Made by a program: the position numbers and the translations under genes. A stretch of 52,595 nucleotides of DNA from Nitrospirota bacterium (GTDB taxonomy: Bacteria > Nitrospirota > Thermodesulfovibrionia > Thermodesulfovibrionales > Magnetobacteriaceae): the NCBI GenBank assembly GCA_015233685.1, contig JADFXF010000003.1, forward strand, positions 1 to 52,595. The letters are read 5' to 3'. The notes under the pieces were generated by a model. That model made no database searches, was not told where the DNA came from, and saw only the letters and a program-made list of their open reading frames with translations. Below, piece by piece: positions 14,573 through 23,582 of this stretch. How positions within the stretch are numbered: position 1 is the stretch's first letter; every line of letters starts with the position of its first letter.

Positions 14573-15993
14573 ACCTTAAACGACTAATCCTGCGCGTGGG
14601 GGCGGTGTATGCCCTGATGATTTTCTCCATAATTGCGTTTTATTTCATAGCCTCCTTCTATGTGAAGAGCACGGTTCTGGCCACAGAGATTCAGTCCAAC
14701 TTATCCGCCCACCTGACATACGCATTTTTTGCCTTTTCCTTTCTGGGCTCAGTTGTAACGGTCAGCTTCATCTTTCGGGATTACAGAAAGAAGGAAAAAT
14801 TCCTGAAGGAAATAGAGCAGTTTTCAGAGATGGTCTCAAAAGGGGTTATTGAGGACAAGGTGTTTTTTGAGGACTATCCCGACCTTGCCGGCGTATATAA
14901 TTCCCTCAACGATGTTACCAGAAGGCTGAACGAAAAATTCGCCCGTACCGAAGAGGAACGCTCCCAACTGAACGCCATCCTTGAGAGCATCCCCGACGCC
15001 CTTGCCATCATTGACAACAAGAACGAACTCGTCTATGTCAATGACAACGCCTCAGAGTTTTTCAACTACAAGGGGCCGATTAAAAATAAACCCCTCATTG
15101 AAATCATCAGAAGCTCGGAGCTTATTGCGATGCTTGATAACGTGAAGAAATACGATAAAACCGAATGCGGGGAGATATTTCTTGAGTATCCTTTTGAGAA
15201 ATATATGCAGGTTCGAATGTACCCATTTTATAAGAAGAATGACCTCACGGGCGTGGTCATCCTGTTTCACGACATCACAGAACTAAAGAAACTTGAGACG
15301 ATGAGAAAGGACTTCGTGGCGAATGTCTCACACGAGATAAAGACCCCTGTAACGGCAATCAGGGGTTTTGCGGAGACGCTCATAGAGGGTGCGATAGAGG
15401 ACAGGGAAGACAGCATTAAATTCTTAAAGATCATCATATTTCACAGTGAGCGCCTCAACAGGCTTGTTGATGATCTGATGACTATATCGAAAATAGAGCT
15501 GGGTGTTGTGAAATTACAAAAGACCGAGATAGATTTCTCAGAGATAATTGACGACGTAATTGAGACACTAAGGGGCAGCGCCGAAGCCAAGGGGCTATAC
15601 ATAAGGCGCTCTGCGGACACAAAATGCGATAGGTCCCTGGACAGCCGCCTGACCCTGAACGCCGACCGCGACAGGGTAATCCAGGTGCTGCTGAACATAA
15701 TAGATAACGCCATTAAGTTTACACAGAAGGGCGGTATAGAAGTCGGTTTTTGTATTGATGAACGGCGAAAATTCTTCTTTGTCAGAGATACGGGCTGCGG
15801 CATCCCCAAACGTTGTCTTTCGAGGCTTGGGGAGAGATTTTACAGGGTTGACCCGTCGCGCTCAAGGGAACTGGGAGGCACAGGGCTTGGCCTTGCCATA
15901 GTTAAACATATAGTAAAGGCCCATGACTGGGAGATGAAAATCGAAAGCGAGGAAGGTTCTGGTACGACGATTAAAGTTATTGTCGGCAGGTAG
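14569..15993 (+). CDS. phoR: PhoR-like sensor histidine kinase
   Basis: The 474-residue protein has two N-terminal membrane helices (about 8-30 and 45-67) with a very short periplasmic loop, as in PhoR, then a HAMP-like linker and a PAS domain (about 120-235: ILESIPDALAIIDNKNEL, VVILFHDITELKKLE). A HisKA domain (VANVSHEIKTPVTAIRGFAE) and an ATPase domain follow (NIIDNAIKFT, DTGCGIPKR, GGTGLGLAIVKH). It should sense phosphate status through the Pst/PhoU complex and phosphorylate PhoB. It is translationally coupled to phoB through a 4-bp overlap and followed 34 bp later by pstB. The start codon is a GTG at the overlap. Confidence 0.92.
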   Translation: MNLKRLILRVGAVYALMIFSIIAFYFIASFYVKSTVLATEIQSNLSAHLTYAFFAFSFLGSVVTVSFIFRDYRKKEKFLKEIEQFSEMVSKGVIEDKVFFEDYPDLAGVYNSLNDVTRRLNEKFARTEEERSQLNAILESIPDALAIIDNKNELVYVNDNASEFFNYKGPIKNKPLIEIIRSSELIAMLDNVKKYDKTECGEIFLEYPFEKYMQVRMYPFYKKNDLTGVVILFHDITELKKLETMRKDFVANVSHEIKTPVTAIRGFAETLIEGAIEDREDSIKFLKIIIFHSERLNRLVDDLMTISKIELGVVKLQKTEIDFSEIIDDVIETLRGSAEAKGLYIRRSADTKCDRSLDSRLTLNADRDRVIQVLLNIIDNAIKFTQKGGIEVGFCIDERRKFFFVRDTGCGIPKRCLSRLGERFYRVDPSRSRELGGTGLGLAIVKHIVKAHDWEMKIESEEGSGTTIKVIVGR

Positions 15994-16027
15994 TGTTTTT
16001 TTATAAATATTTATACAAGGTGATGGA

Positions 16028-16825
16028 ATGACAATGGTGGTTGATGAGGCGGGCGCAGACGTACTAAGCGGGGCCGCGATAGATGTAAAGGGCCTGAATT
16101 TTTATTACGCGGGCAACATACAGGCGCTAAAAAACATAAATGTGCCGGTTCACCACAACGCGGTAACGGCGCTTATCGGGCCGTCCGGCTGCGGCAAGAC
16201 GACACTGCTGAGGTGTTTTAACAGGATGCACGACCTCTACCCGGGAAGCCGCTACGAGGGTGAGATTGTCTTTAACAACGTAAACATCCTTGCCGACGAT
16301 ATAGACGTTATAGACTTGCGCAGCCGCATAGGGATGGTATTTCAAAAGCCCACTCCATTTCCCATGTCTATATTTGACAACATTGCCTACGGCCTCAGAC
16401 TCAGGGGGATCAGAAAGAAGGGTGAGCTTAGTGACCATGTTGAGTCCGCCATCAGGCAGGCCGCCCTGTGGGATGAGGTAAAGCACAAGCTCCACGAAAG
16501 CGCCTATACGCTCTCCGGTGGGCAGCAGCAGCGCCTTGTCATTGCGCGCGCCCTTGCGGTAAACCCGGAGGTGCTGCTTTTCGATGAGCCAACCTCTGCC
16601 CTTGATCCCATATCCACGTCTAAAATCGAGGAGCTTGCCGTTGAGCTGAAGGAGACCGTCACCATCCTTGTCGTTACGCACAACATGCAGCAGGCAGCGA
16701 GGATGAGCGATTTCACGGGATTTATGATGCTTGGGGAGCTAATCGAATTCGACAGTACGGATATGATATTCACAAATCCATCCAATAAACTCACAGAGGA
16801 CTACATATCAGGAAGGTTCGGCTAA
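16028..16825 (+). CDS. pstB: Phosphate ABC transporter ATP-binding protein PstB
   Basis: The 265-residue ABC ATPase has Walker [14 protein letters not shown] near residues 52-60, a Q-loop ([20 protein letters not shown]), signature [15 protein letters not shown] and Walker [13 protein letters not shown]. The RCFNRMHDL and KPTPFPMSI segments are typical of PstB, not of other ABC ATPases. It would power phosphate import with PstC/PstA. It shares its last base with phoU, which starts at the stop codon (TAATG). The pstS, pstC and pstA genes are not in this window, so the transporter must be completed from elsewhere, or the operon has been split. Confidence 0.93.
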   Translation: MTMVVDEAGADVLSGAAIDVKGLNFYYAGNIQALKNINVPVHHNAVTALIGPSGCGKTTLLRCFNRMHDLYPGSRYEGEIVFNNVNILADDIDVIDLRSRIGMVFQKPTPFPMSIFDNIAYGLRLRGIRKKGELSDHVESAIRQAALWDEVKHKLHESAYTLSGGQQQRLVIARALAVNPEVLLFDEPTSALDPISTSKIEELAVELKETVTILVVTHNMQQAARMSDFTGFMMLGELIEFDSTDMIFTNPSNKLTEDYISGRFG

Positions 16826-17508
16826 TGGCGATTCGGGACAACGAACTCAAACACTTAAAGGAGATGATATTAAAAATGGCCTCTTTGGTTGAGGTGTCCA
16901 TAAGGGACTGCGTCAGGGCGCTTGTCACTCAGGAGCCTTCCATCGCCAACGCGGTAATTGCGGGAGACCTCCTGATAAACACATACGATGTGCAAATAGA
17001 CGAGGAGTGTATAAGGCTCATAGCGAGGAGGCAGCCAGTGGGTAGGGACCTGCGCTTTATAACTACGGGGATGAAGATAACCACAGACCTTGAGCGCATA
17101 GCTGACCACGCCGTAAATATTGCCGAGCGCGCCCTGAAACTCTCTGAGGCAAGTCCCATGCGGGCTTACTCAGACCTCTCCAGGATGCGCGAGATTGTCC
17201 AGCGCATGGTCAAAGACGCCATTGACTCGTTTGTTAATGAAGATAAGGCGCTGGCCAAAGACGTTATTGAACGGGACGAGGAGGTTGACGACCTCAACGC
17301 CTCTGTCGTCAACGAGCTGATGCTCGTAATGACAAAAGAACACGGAAACGTCGTACACGCAAGCCAGTTGATATATATATCAAGAAACATTGAGCGCATT
17401 GGCGACCACGCCACAAACATTGCCGAGATGATTATCTACATGGTGGATGGCCGGATGATCAGGCACATGGCCGACATCACAGGGCAACCGCCTAAACCGT
17501 CTGATTAA
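16825..17508 (+). CDS. phoU: Phosphate signalling protein PhoU
   Basis: The 227-residue all-helical protein has two PhoU repeats with the characteristic metal-binding signatures ERIADHAVNIAE (about residues 92-103) and ERIGDHATNIAE (about 190-201), one in each half. PhoU links the Pst transporter to PhoR and represses PhoB signalling when phosphate is sufficient. It overlaps the pstB stop codon by one base, so expression is coupled. It converges on a MEDS-domain gene 44 bp away, and no strong terminator hairpin is visible between them. Confidence 0.93.
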   Translation: MAIRDNELKHLKEMILKMASLVEVSIRDCVRALVTQEPSIANAVIAGDLLINTYDVQIDEECIRLIARRQPVGRDLRFITTGMKITTDLERIADHAVNIAERALKLSEASPMRAYSDLSRMREIVQRMVKDAIDSFVNEDKALAKDVIERDEEVDDLNASVVNELMLVMTKEHGNVVHASQLIYISRNIERIGDHATNIAEMIIYMVDGRMIRHMADITGQPPKPSD

Positions 17509-17552
17509 ACCTGTTTAGCCGACGAGGCACAGTCTTCAAAATGACCACCTCA

Positions 17553-18155
17553 TCAGGGGCGTATATAGTATGGATTCTTTACAATCTGTCCCCGTACGAC
17601 CATTAACGGGTGAGCGCTCATGATGTCGAGGATGAGCTTGCCGCAGTACAGCGACGCGTCGTACTGGCAGAGGATACCGCTGAAGGGATAGGCACAGACG
17701 AGCCTGTCAAGCCTTGCCTCATAATCGTCCCATTGTTCAGAACTGGGCACACGCATCTGTCGGCACAGTGCCTCAGCAGCCACGCGCACTGCCGTGTAAC
17801 CCTCCTGCTGCGCCTGCGCACAATATCCCTTCCACTTCTCAATCATCTGTTGTGCGTCGAATCTGCCGTCCAGACTATATGCCCTTATGAAATAATCTAT
17901 CACGAACTGGCCGGTTTTTCTCTCTTTATCTGCAAACAGCCCGATATCCGCAAGGTATTGGTCTATCTCCGCGGGCGTATCAGCGTCTGCGAGGACTATG
18001 ACCTTCTCGTTTGCTGACAGGCCGCTTGTCACAAACTTCTCTAACACCATATCGCGTTCGGCGTCATCGTTATACACGTGGCACATGTGAACCCCGTGCT
18101 GGAAGGTCTCTTTCGTAAACCCGAAGCTTATCTCCTGTTTAGCTGTTTCTGACAT
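17553..18155 (-). CDS. MEDS-domain sensor protein (paralogue D)
   Basis: The 200-residue soluble protein consists of a single MEDS (methanogen/methylotroph DcmR sensory) domain. Visible landmarks are HMCHVYNDDAERDMVLEKFV at about 21-40, GLSANEKVIVLAD, and a C-terminal PFSGILCQYDASLY ... HPLMVVRGQIVKNPYYI block. MEDS is related to the RecA-like KaiC fold and is thought to bind hydrocarbon-derived small ligands, usually fused to a kinase or helix-turn-helix. Here it stands alone, the last gene in a cluster of four paralogues and one HisKA_2 kinase. It is the most divergent of the four: LCRQMRVPSS replaces the SWIHxGVPGS of the others. It may deliver a ligand signal to the neighbouring kinase in trans. 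Confidence 0.85.
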   Translation of the reverse strand: MSETAKQEISFGFTKETFQHGVHMCHVYNDDAERDMVLEKFVTSGLSANEKVIVLADADTPAEIDQYLADIGLFADKERKTGQFVIDYFIRAYSLDGRFDAQQMIEKWKGYCAQAQQEGYTAVRVAAEALCRQMRVPSSEQWDDYEARLDRLVCAYPFSGILCQYDASLYCGKLILDIMSAHPLMVVRGQIVKNPYYIRP

Positions 18156-18266
18156 ATCGTCCTATACACATTCTAACATTTCTGTTTGAATATATCTAAT
18201 TTATTTTAGACAGCCTGAGGGTAGGGCATGGTAATACATCGAATGCCGGAGGGATTTATGTACTCC

Positions 18267-19403
18267 TTAGTAAGGTCTGCTTACGTCCAGTCCTTCGCGC
18301 TCAAACCGTACTATTATTTCCGTACCATGGTTACTTATTAATTCTATTTTGCCGCCAAGCTGCCCCTCGGCTAAGCCGGTTACCAGACTAAAACCCATTG
18401 AATCATTATTTCTAATGTCCATATCCAAAGGAACGCCTACGCCGTCATCTTTGACAATTATCTCAATATTATTTTCGGGCACAGTACGCATGGTTAACCA
18501 TATTTCGCCCTTTCTTCCATTCGGAAAGGCATACTTAACCGCATTGGTCAGCAGTTCGTTAATCAGGAGGCCGCACGGCACCGACCGTTTCATTTCTAAA
18601 GAAACATCACGGACATCCAGATTGAGTTTAACATTTCTCAGTTCTGCGGAGTATATATTTTGCAGGTGTCTTACAAGTTTCTCAATATAAACCTTGAAAT
18701 CTATATTGGTTACATCCTCAAAGCGGTATAACATATCGTGGATAAGCGCCATAGCCCTTACACGGCTTTCCGTTTCTTTAAGTACATTTTTGTTAGCTTC
18801 GTCGTGAATATAGCTCATTTGTATTTTCAGGAGAGAGGCAATAATCGCTAAATTGTTCTTCACCCTGTGGTTGATTTCATGCAGAAGCAGCACCTTTTCA
18901 TCAAGCTGTACCCTTATTTGTGCCTCAGATTGTTGAAGTTTAGCGGTGCGCTCTTCCACCTTTTTTTCAAGATGCTGTTTGTATTGTTCAAGTTCATCGT
19001 TGGCCTCTGTTATTTTTATCATGTTATCTCTGTTTTCGATTGTCCTTGCCAGAATGTTGCATATATTTCTTATAAATGGCTCATACGGCGCAAACTGCCC
19101 GGGGTCGTTCAACTTCAATATTACAAAACCATATACATGGTTGAGAGTCCTCATGGGAATTGCACTTATCCCGCGTTTTTTCTCCATCAGGCATTCACAG
19201 TTATAATTTCCGACCCCACAGCCTGAGCAGTTTATGTTTTTGAAGTCGTCAGAACATAAAAAAAAGTCAGATATCCCAGGAATGCTCAGCACCGGCCTGC
19301 TCAGAAATTCAGCCATCTCTTTTATGCCAGGCATCATCTCAAGAACATCCTGAATAACTATCAGCTTTCCCAGAATATCTGCCCTAATCAGTGGGGATTC
19401 CAT
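18267..19403 (-). CDS. HisKA_2 sensor histidine kinase with Cys-rich sensor domain
   Basis: The 378-residue soluble kinase has an N-terminal GAF/PocR-like sensor region (residues 1-125) that contains C50, C59, C62, C69 and C71. A coiled coil (about 128-165) and a HisKA_2 phosphoacceptor box (HEINHRVKNNLAIIASLL) follow, then a HATPase domain with INELLTNAVKYAF and DDGVGVP. The Cys cluster could hold a redox-active metal or iron-sulfur centre. No receiver protein is encoded beside it. The start codon lies 4 bp after the stop of the frameshifted MEDS gene, so the two were probably co-translated, and the kinase is followed by another MEDS gene after 111 bp. It is the likely output for the MEDS proteins; this is inference from neighbourhood. 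Confidence 0.88.
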   Translation of the reverse strand: MESPLIRADILGKLIVIQDVLEMMPGIKEMAEFLSRPVLSIPGISDFFLCSDDFKNINCSGCGVGNYNCECLMEKKRGISAIPMRTLNHVYGFVILKLNDPGQFAPYEPFIRNICNILARTIENRDNMIKITEANDELEQYKQHLEKKVEERTAKLQQSEAQIRVQLDEKVLLLHEINHRVKNNLAIIASLLKIQMSYIHDEANKNVLKETESRVRAMALIHDMLYRFEDVTNIDFKVYIEKLVRHLQNIYSAELRNVKLNLDVRDVSLEMKRSVPCGLLINELLTNAVKYAFPNGRKGEIWLTMRTVPENNIEIIVKDDGVGVPLDMDIRNNDSMGFSLVTGLAEGQLGGKIELISNHGTEIIVRFEREGLDVSRPY

Positions 19404-19407
19404 AAGA

Positions 19408-20033
19408 TTAAATTCTCCCTCTCAATCTCAATTCGGCTGAAGTCATGTAGTATGGATTTCTTACGACCTGCCCCCTGACAACCATTAAAGGATGGACACT
19501 TAAGACATCATAAAGCAACGCCCCGCCATACATCTTTGCGTCGAATCTGCAGAGAAGGCCGCTGAAGGGATAGTCCAGGACGAGATTGTTAAGTTCGGAT
19601 TCATATTCAAGCCAATGGTCAGACCCCGGCACACCGTGATGTATCCATGAAGGCTCACCTGTTGCGCGCACTGCCGCGTATCCCTCTTCCATTCCGAGAT
19701 TATAAACCCCTCTTAACCTCTCCAACATGCCCTGAGTCTCGAACCTGCCGTTGGGCAGTAGGCCTCCATCTGATTTTTTATAACGAGTTGGCCGGTTCTC
19801 CTCTGCTCATCAACAGAAAGTCCCATCTCTTTCATGCAATCATCTATCTCGGCCTCTGTTTCCACGTCCAGCAAGGCTACGACCTTCTCCCTCGCCGAAA
19901 TGCCGCTCTGCAGATACTTCTCAATTACCATCTTGCGTTCGGCCTCATCGTCATAAATATAGCACATGTGAGTTCCAAGCGGGAATGTTTCCCTCGTAAA
20001 CCCGAAACTTGCCTTATACGCTTCGGTTTCCAT
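19408..20033 (-). pseudogene. MEDS-domain protein (paralogue C), frameshifted
   Basis: The first half opens METEAYKASFGFTRETFPLG and reads normally to KNQMEAYCP, then leaves frame. The correct continuation (GVYNLGMEEGYAAVRATG through NPYYMTSAELRL) is in the next frame to the stop at 19408. Comparison with the intact paralogue at 20809-21423 shows one missing base around 19753-19755, in a GGG run on the plus strand. With that base restored the protein would have about 208 residues, like its neighbours. GGAGGGG lies upstream of the ATG at 20033. This is either a recent pseudogene, a phase-variable run, or a sequencing or assembly error. Confidence 0.8.
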
Positions 20034-20090
20034 AATTAACCCCTCCATCATTCACACATTTCTGTCAGCTTTCTGGGAATATCCATAAGA

Positions 20091-20717
20091 TCAGGCCCCC
20101 TGTTTCAATCTCAATTCCTCTGGACTTATGTAATATGGATTTCTTACAACCTGTCCCCTGACAACCATTAGATTATGAACACTTAAAACATCATAAAGCA
20201 ACGTCCCGCTGCACTTTCTTGAGTCGTATGTGCAGAGAATGCCGCTGAATGGATATTCTAAGACGAGATCGTTAAGCCTGGACTCATACTCTACCCAACG
20301 TTCGGCACCGGGAGCACCCTTATGAAGCCAGTGAGGATTCCCTGTTGCGCGCACCGCCGCATATCCCTCACTCTTTCCGAGATTATAAAACTTCTTCCAA
20401 CTCTCAAGCATGCGTTCAACGTCGAATCTGCCGTCAGGACAGTATGCCTTTTTCTCGCTTCCCGCAACGAGCTGGCCAGTTTTTCTGTATTCGTCAACAG
20501 AAAGCCCCATCTCTTTGAAATAATCCTTTATTTCGTCCTCGGTTTCCATGTCCGCAAAGGCTCCAACCTTCTCCCTCGCCGAAAAGCCGCTCTCCAGAAA
20601 TTTCTCAATGACCATCTTGCGTTCGGCCTCATCGTCATAAATATAGCACATGTGAGTCCCAAGCGGGAAGGTTTCACTCGTAAACCCGTAATTTACCTTA
20701 TATTCTGTGGTTTCCAT
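20091..20717 (-). CDS. MEDS-domain sensor protein (paralogue B)
   Basis: The 208-residue single-domain MEDS protein carries TFPLGTHMCYIYDDEAERKM near the N-terminus, FSAREKVGAFADMETEDEI in the middle, and a conserved C-terminal block (PFSGILCTYDSRKC, LMVVRGQVVRNPYYISPEEL). It is closely similar to the paralogues on both sides, so the genes arose by tandem duplication. The ATG at 20717 has GAGG 6 bases upstream; an ATG 24 bases earlier lacks one. Gaps to its neighbours are 57 and 91 bp, each with its own ribosome site, which fits one operon on the minus strand. Ligand unknown. Confidence 0.87.
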   Translation of the reverse strand: METTEYKVNYGFTSETFPLGTHMCYIYDDEAERKMVIEKFLESGFSAREKVGAFADMETEDEIKDYFKEMGLSVDEYRKTGQLVAGSEKKAYCPDGRFDVERMLESWKKFYNLGKSEGYAAVRATGNPHWLHKGAPGAERWVEYESRLNDLVLEYPFSGILCTYDSRKCSGTLLYDVLSVHNLMVVRGQVVRNPYYISPEELRLKQGA

Positions 20718-20808
20718 GTTAACCTCCTCACATATATTCACAAGTTACTATCAACTTTCAGAGAATATTCACGCTAATCGGAGGAGCTTCCTTAGATCAA
20801 GCACCCTT

Positions 20809-21423
20809 TTAAATCGTTAATTCGTCTGAATATATGTAGTATGGATTCTTTAAAACCTGCCCCCTGACAACAATTAACGGATGGACACTTAAAACATCAT
20901 AAAGCAAAGCCCCGCTAAACATCCTTGCGTCGAATCTGCAGAGAAGGCCGCTGAAGGGGCAGTCCAGGACGAGACGGTTAAGCTCCAACTCATATTCACG
21001 CCACCGTTCGGAGCCGGGCACACCCCTATGAATCCACGAAGGCTCGCCGGTTGCGCGCACCGCAGCGTATCCCTCTCCCATTCCAAGATGATAAATCTTT
21101 TTTAAATTCTCAATCATGCGCTGAGTTTCGAATCTGCCGTCGGGACAGTATGCCTCCATCTGATTCTTTATAACGAGTTGGCCGCTTTTTCTATGTTCGT
21201 CAGCAACAAGTCCAATTTCCCTGAGATAATCATCTATTTCGGCCTCAGTTTCCACGTCCAGTAAGGCTACAACCTTCTCATTCGCCGAAAGGCCGCTCTT
21301 AAGATATTGCTCAATGACCATCTTGCGCTCAGCCTCATCGTTATAAATGTAGCACATATGAGTTCCAAGCGGGAAGGTTTCCCTCGTAAATCCGTAATTT
21401 GCCTGATAGTCTGCGGCTTCCAT
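20809..21423 (-). CDS. MEDS-domain sensor protein (paralogue A)
   Basis: The 204-residue MEDS-domain protein is the first gene of the cluster. It carries TFPLGTHMCYIYNDEAERKM, VVALLDVETEAEIDDYL, AYCPDGRFETQRMIENLKKI, and the C-terminal HPLIVVRGQVLKNPYYI block. It serves as the intact reference for the frameshifted copy. GGAGG lies 6 bases before the ATG. The 186 bp between it and the divergent helicase gene must contain the cluster promoter, but I see no convincing sigma-54 or sigma-70 element there. Confidence 0.87.
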   Translation of the reverse strand: MEAADYQANYGFTRETFPLGTHMCYIYNDEAERKMVIEQYLKSGLSANEKVVALLDVETEAEIDDYLREIGLVADEHRKSGQLVIKNQMEAYCPDGRFETQRMIENLKKIYHLGMGEGYAAVRATGEPSWIHRGVPGSERWREYELELNRLVLDCPFSGLLCRFDARMFSGALLYDVLSVHPLIVVRGQVLKNPYYIYSDELTI

Positions 21424-21609
21424 TTTAACCTCCCTAACATCCCTCCACGCCTATATTCATCATAGGCGGCGTTGTGTTATATATCAGTTACAAACTGGAG
21501 CTCGCACCAACATTTTAGAATATCTGCCTATATCCTACTGGTTAATTATACCATATTGGGCCATCTTTAGGATAGTCAGGATTTATTTTGAACTGTCACG
21601 GGGTAAATC

Positions 21610-23574
21610 ATGGTATTATATCCCATGAAGAAATACTCACTGCACATAGCCCCGTCAGCGCGCACTACGAGGTTTGACGAGGAACTCAACCGGCAGCAAC
21701 TTGAGGCCGTCACCTGTGCCGGAGGCCCGATGCTTGTCCTTGCCGGCGCTGGCACAGGCAAGACCCGTACTTTGACCTACCGTGTGGCGTGGCTTGTTGA
21801 AAACGGCGTATTGCCATCTAATATCCTCCTGCTTACCTTTACGAATAAGGCCTCTAAGGAGATGATGAGACGCGCTGCCTCTCTGATTGGCGCAGATGTG
21901 GCAGCCCTTTGGGGGGGTACCTTTCACCACATAGGAAACCTCATCCTCAAGCGCCACGCGGGCGTGATTGGCTACAAGGACGGGTTTTCTATTCTGGATA
22001 GAACGGACACCAAGGACCTATTCGACACCTGCCGCACCAGTGTGGCCTCCGCACACAAGGACGCACAGCTTCTGCCAAAGGCCTCCATTCTCACAGATTT
22101 GCATTCATATACGAGAAACACCTCAAAGACCGCTGAGGCGGTTATCAGGGAGCGTTTTCCGGCCCTTGAGGCAAATATCCAGTTAATCTTAGATGTAATT
22201 GCGCTTTATGAAAAGAAAAAAAGAGAACTCAACCTTGTTGATTTTGACGATATACTGCAAAACATGGTAACCCTGCTCAAAGACCATGAAGATGTCAGAG
22301 ATTACTATAGCCGGAGATTTCAGCATGTCCTCGTAGATGAATATCAGGACACCAACTCGCTTCAGGCGGAGGTCGTGGCACTACTGTCATCCTATCACCG
22401 CAATGTCATGGCCGTCGGGGATGACGCACAGTCTATTTTTTCATTCAGAGGGGCTAATTTCGAAAATATCCTCAACTTTCAAAACACATATCCCGACGCC
22501 CAAATCTTTAAACTCACGACCAACTATCGAAGCACACCCCAAATCCTCAACGCCGCAAACGCCGCGATAGCGGCCAACCGGCGGCAGTTCCGTAAAGACC
22601 TCGTCTCAGTGCGTGAGAGCGGCGAACTCCCCGCCATTGTCCCCCTTGAGGACACACGGCAGCAGGCGCTCTTTGTCGCCTCCATGATAAAGGATACCAT
22701 TGACGAGGGCGGCTCCCTCTCCAGCATGGCCGTCCTTTACCGTTCACATTACCAATCTATGGAGGTTCAGATGGAACTTACCCGCCTGGGGATTCCATAC
22801 GACGTTCGCTCCGGCATGAAGTTCTTTGAGCAGGCGCACATAAAAGACATCCTTGCCTATCTGAGGATAATCTCAAACCCATGTGACGAGATCAGTTGGA
22901 AGAGACTGCTGAAAATGCTCCCCGGTATTGGCAACGCCACCGCGGACAAGATATGGAGATTCCTGATTGAGGCCGCTGACCCGCTTGACAGGGTTGCCGC
23001 CGCAGGCAGGATTGTACCCAAAAAAGGCATAGAACATTTCACCGTCCTGGTGAAATGTCTGGATGAGCTGAGGAAGATTAACGCCCCATCAGAGGCACTT
23101 GACACCGCCCTTAAAGGCAGTTATGAAAAACACCTCTTTCTCACATTCCCTGACGCCGACAACAGGCTCAGAGACCTGACCCAACTAAGCGAGTACGCGG
23201 TAAAGTATAACTCCACAGATGTCTTTCTCAGTGAGATGGCTATTCAGGGGTCAGAACAACCGATGGCCGCCGCTGATTCAGGAGGCGGGGGCACAGACGA
23301 ACATGTCGTCCTGTCCTCCATCCATCAGGCAAAGGGGCTGGAGTGGAAGACCGTGTTTGTCATTGGCCTGAACGACGGGCAGTTCCCCTCAATTAAGTCC
23401 GGCAAAAACTGGGACGAGGAGGAGGAACGCCGCCTCTTTTACGTAGCCCTCACAAGGGCGTGCGATGAGCTTTACCTGTGTTACGCGTATACTTCTTATG
23501 CCGGCCTGATACGGCCGTCAAGGTTTATAAAGGATATTCCCCGTGGACTTTTCGAGGAGATAGAAATCGTTTAG
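21610..23574 (+). CDS. UvrD/PcrA/Rep-type ATP-dependent DNA helicase
   Basis: The 654-residue SF1A helicase has its motifs in order: Q motif (ELNRQQLEAV), I/Walker A (LAGAGTGKTRTL), Ia (LLLTFTNKASKEMM), II (VLVDEYQDTNSLQ), III (AVGDDAQSIFSFRGA), IV (KLTTNYRSTPQIL), V (LSSIHQAKGLEWKTVFVIGL) and VI (RRLFYVALTRACDELYL). It is a 3'-5' helicase of the UvrD/PcrA/Rep clade acting in DNA repair or replication restart. It is somewhat short because the C-terminal extension is missing, as in many Nitrospirota and Chloroflexi homologues. The start may be ATG 21610 or ATG 21625. The membrane protein gene starts 8 bp after its TAG stop. Confidence 0.93.
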   Translation: MVLYPMKKYSLHIAPSARTTRFDEELNRQQLEAVTCAGGPMLVLAGAGTGKTRTLTYRVAWLVENGVLPSNILLLTFTNKASKEMMRRAASLIGADVAALWGGTFHHIGNLILKRHAGVIGYKDGFSILDRTDTKDLFDTCRTSVASAHKDAQLLPKASILTDLHSYTRNTSKTAEAVIRERFPALEANIQLILDVIALYEKKKRELNLVDFDDILQNMVTLLKDHEDVRDYYSRRFQHVLVDEYQDTNSLQAEVVALLSSYHRNVMAVGDDAQSIFSFRGANFENILNFQNTYPDAQIFKLTTNYRSTPQILNAANAAIAANRRQFRKDLVSVRESGELPAIVPLEDTRQQALFVASMIKDTIDEGGSLSSMAVLYRSHYQSMEVQMELTRLGIPYDVRSGMKFFEQAHIKDILAYLRIISNPCDEISWKRLLKMLPGIGNATADKIWRFLIEAADPLDRVAAAGRIVPKKGIEHFTVLVKCLDELRKINAPSEALDTALKGSYEKHLFLTFPDADNRLRDLTQLSEYAVKYNSTDVFLSEMAIQGSEQPMAAADSGGGGTDEHVVLSSIHQAKGLEWKTVFVIGLNDGQFPSIKSGKNWDEEEERRLFYVALTRACDELYLCYAYTSYAGLIRPSRFIKDIPRGLFEEIEIV

Positions 23575-23582
23575 GGAGGCGT

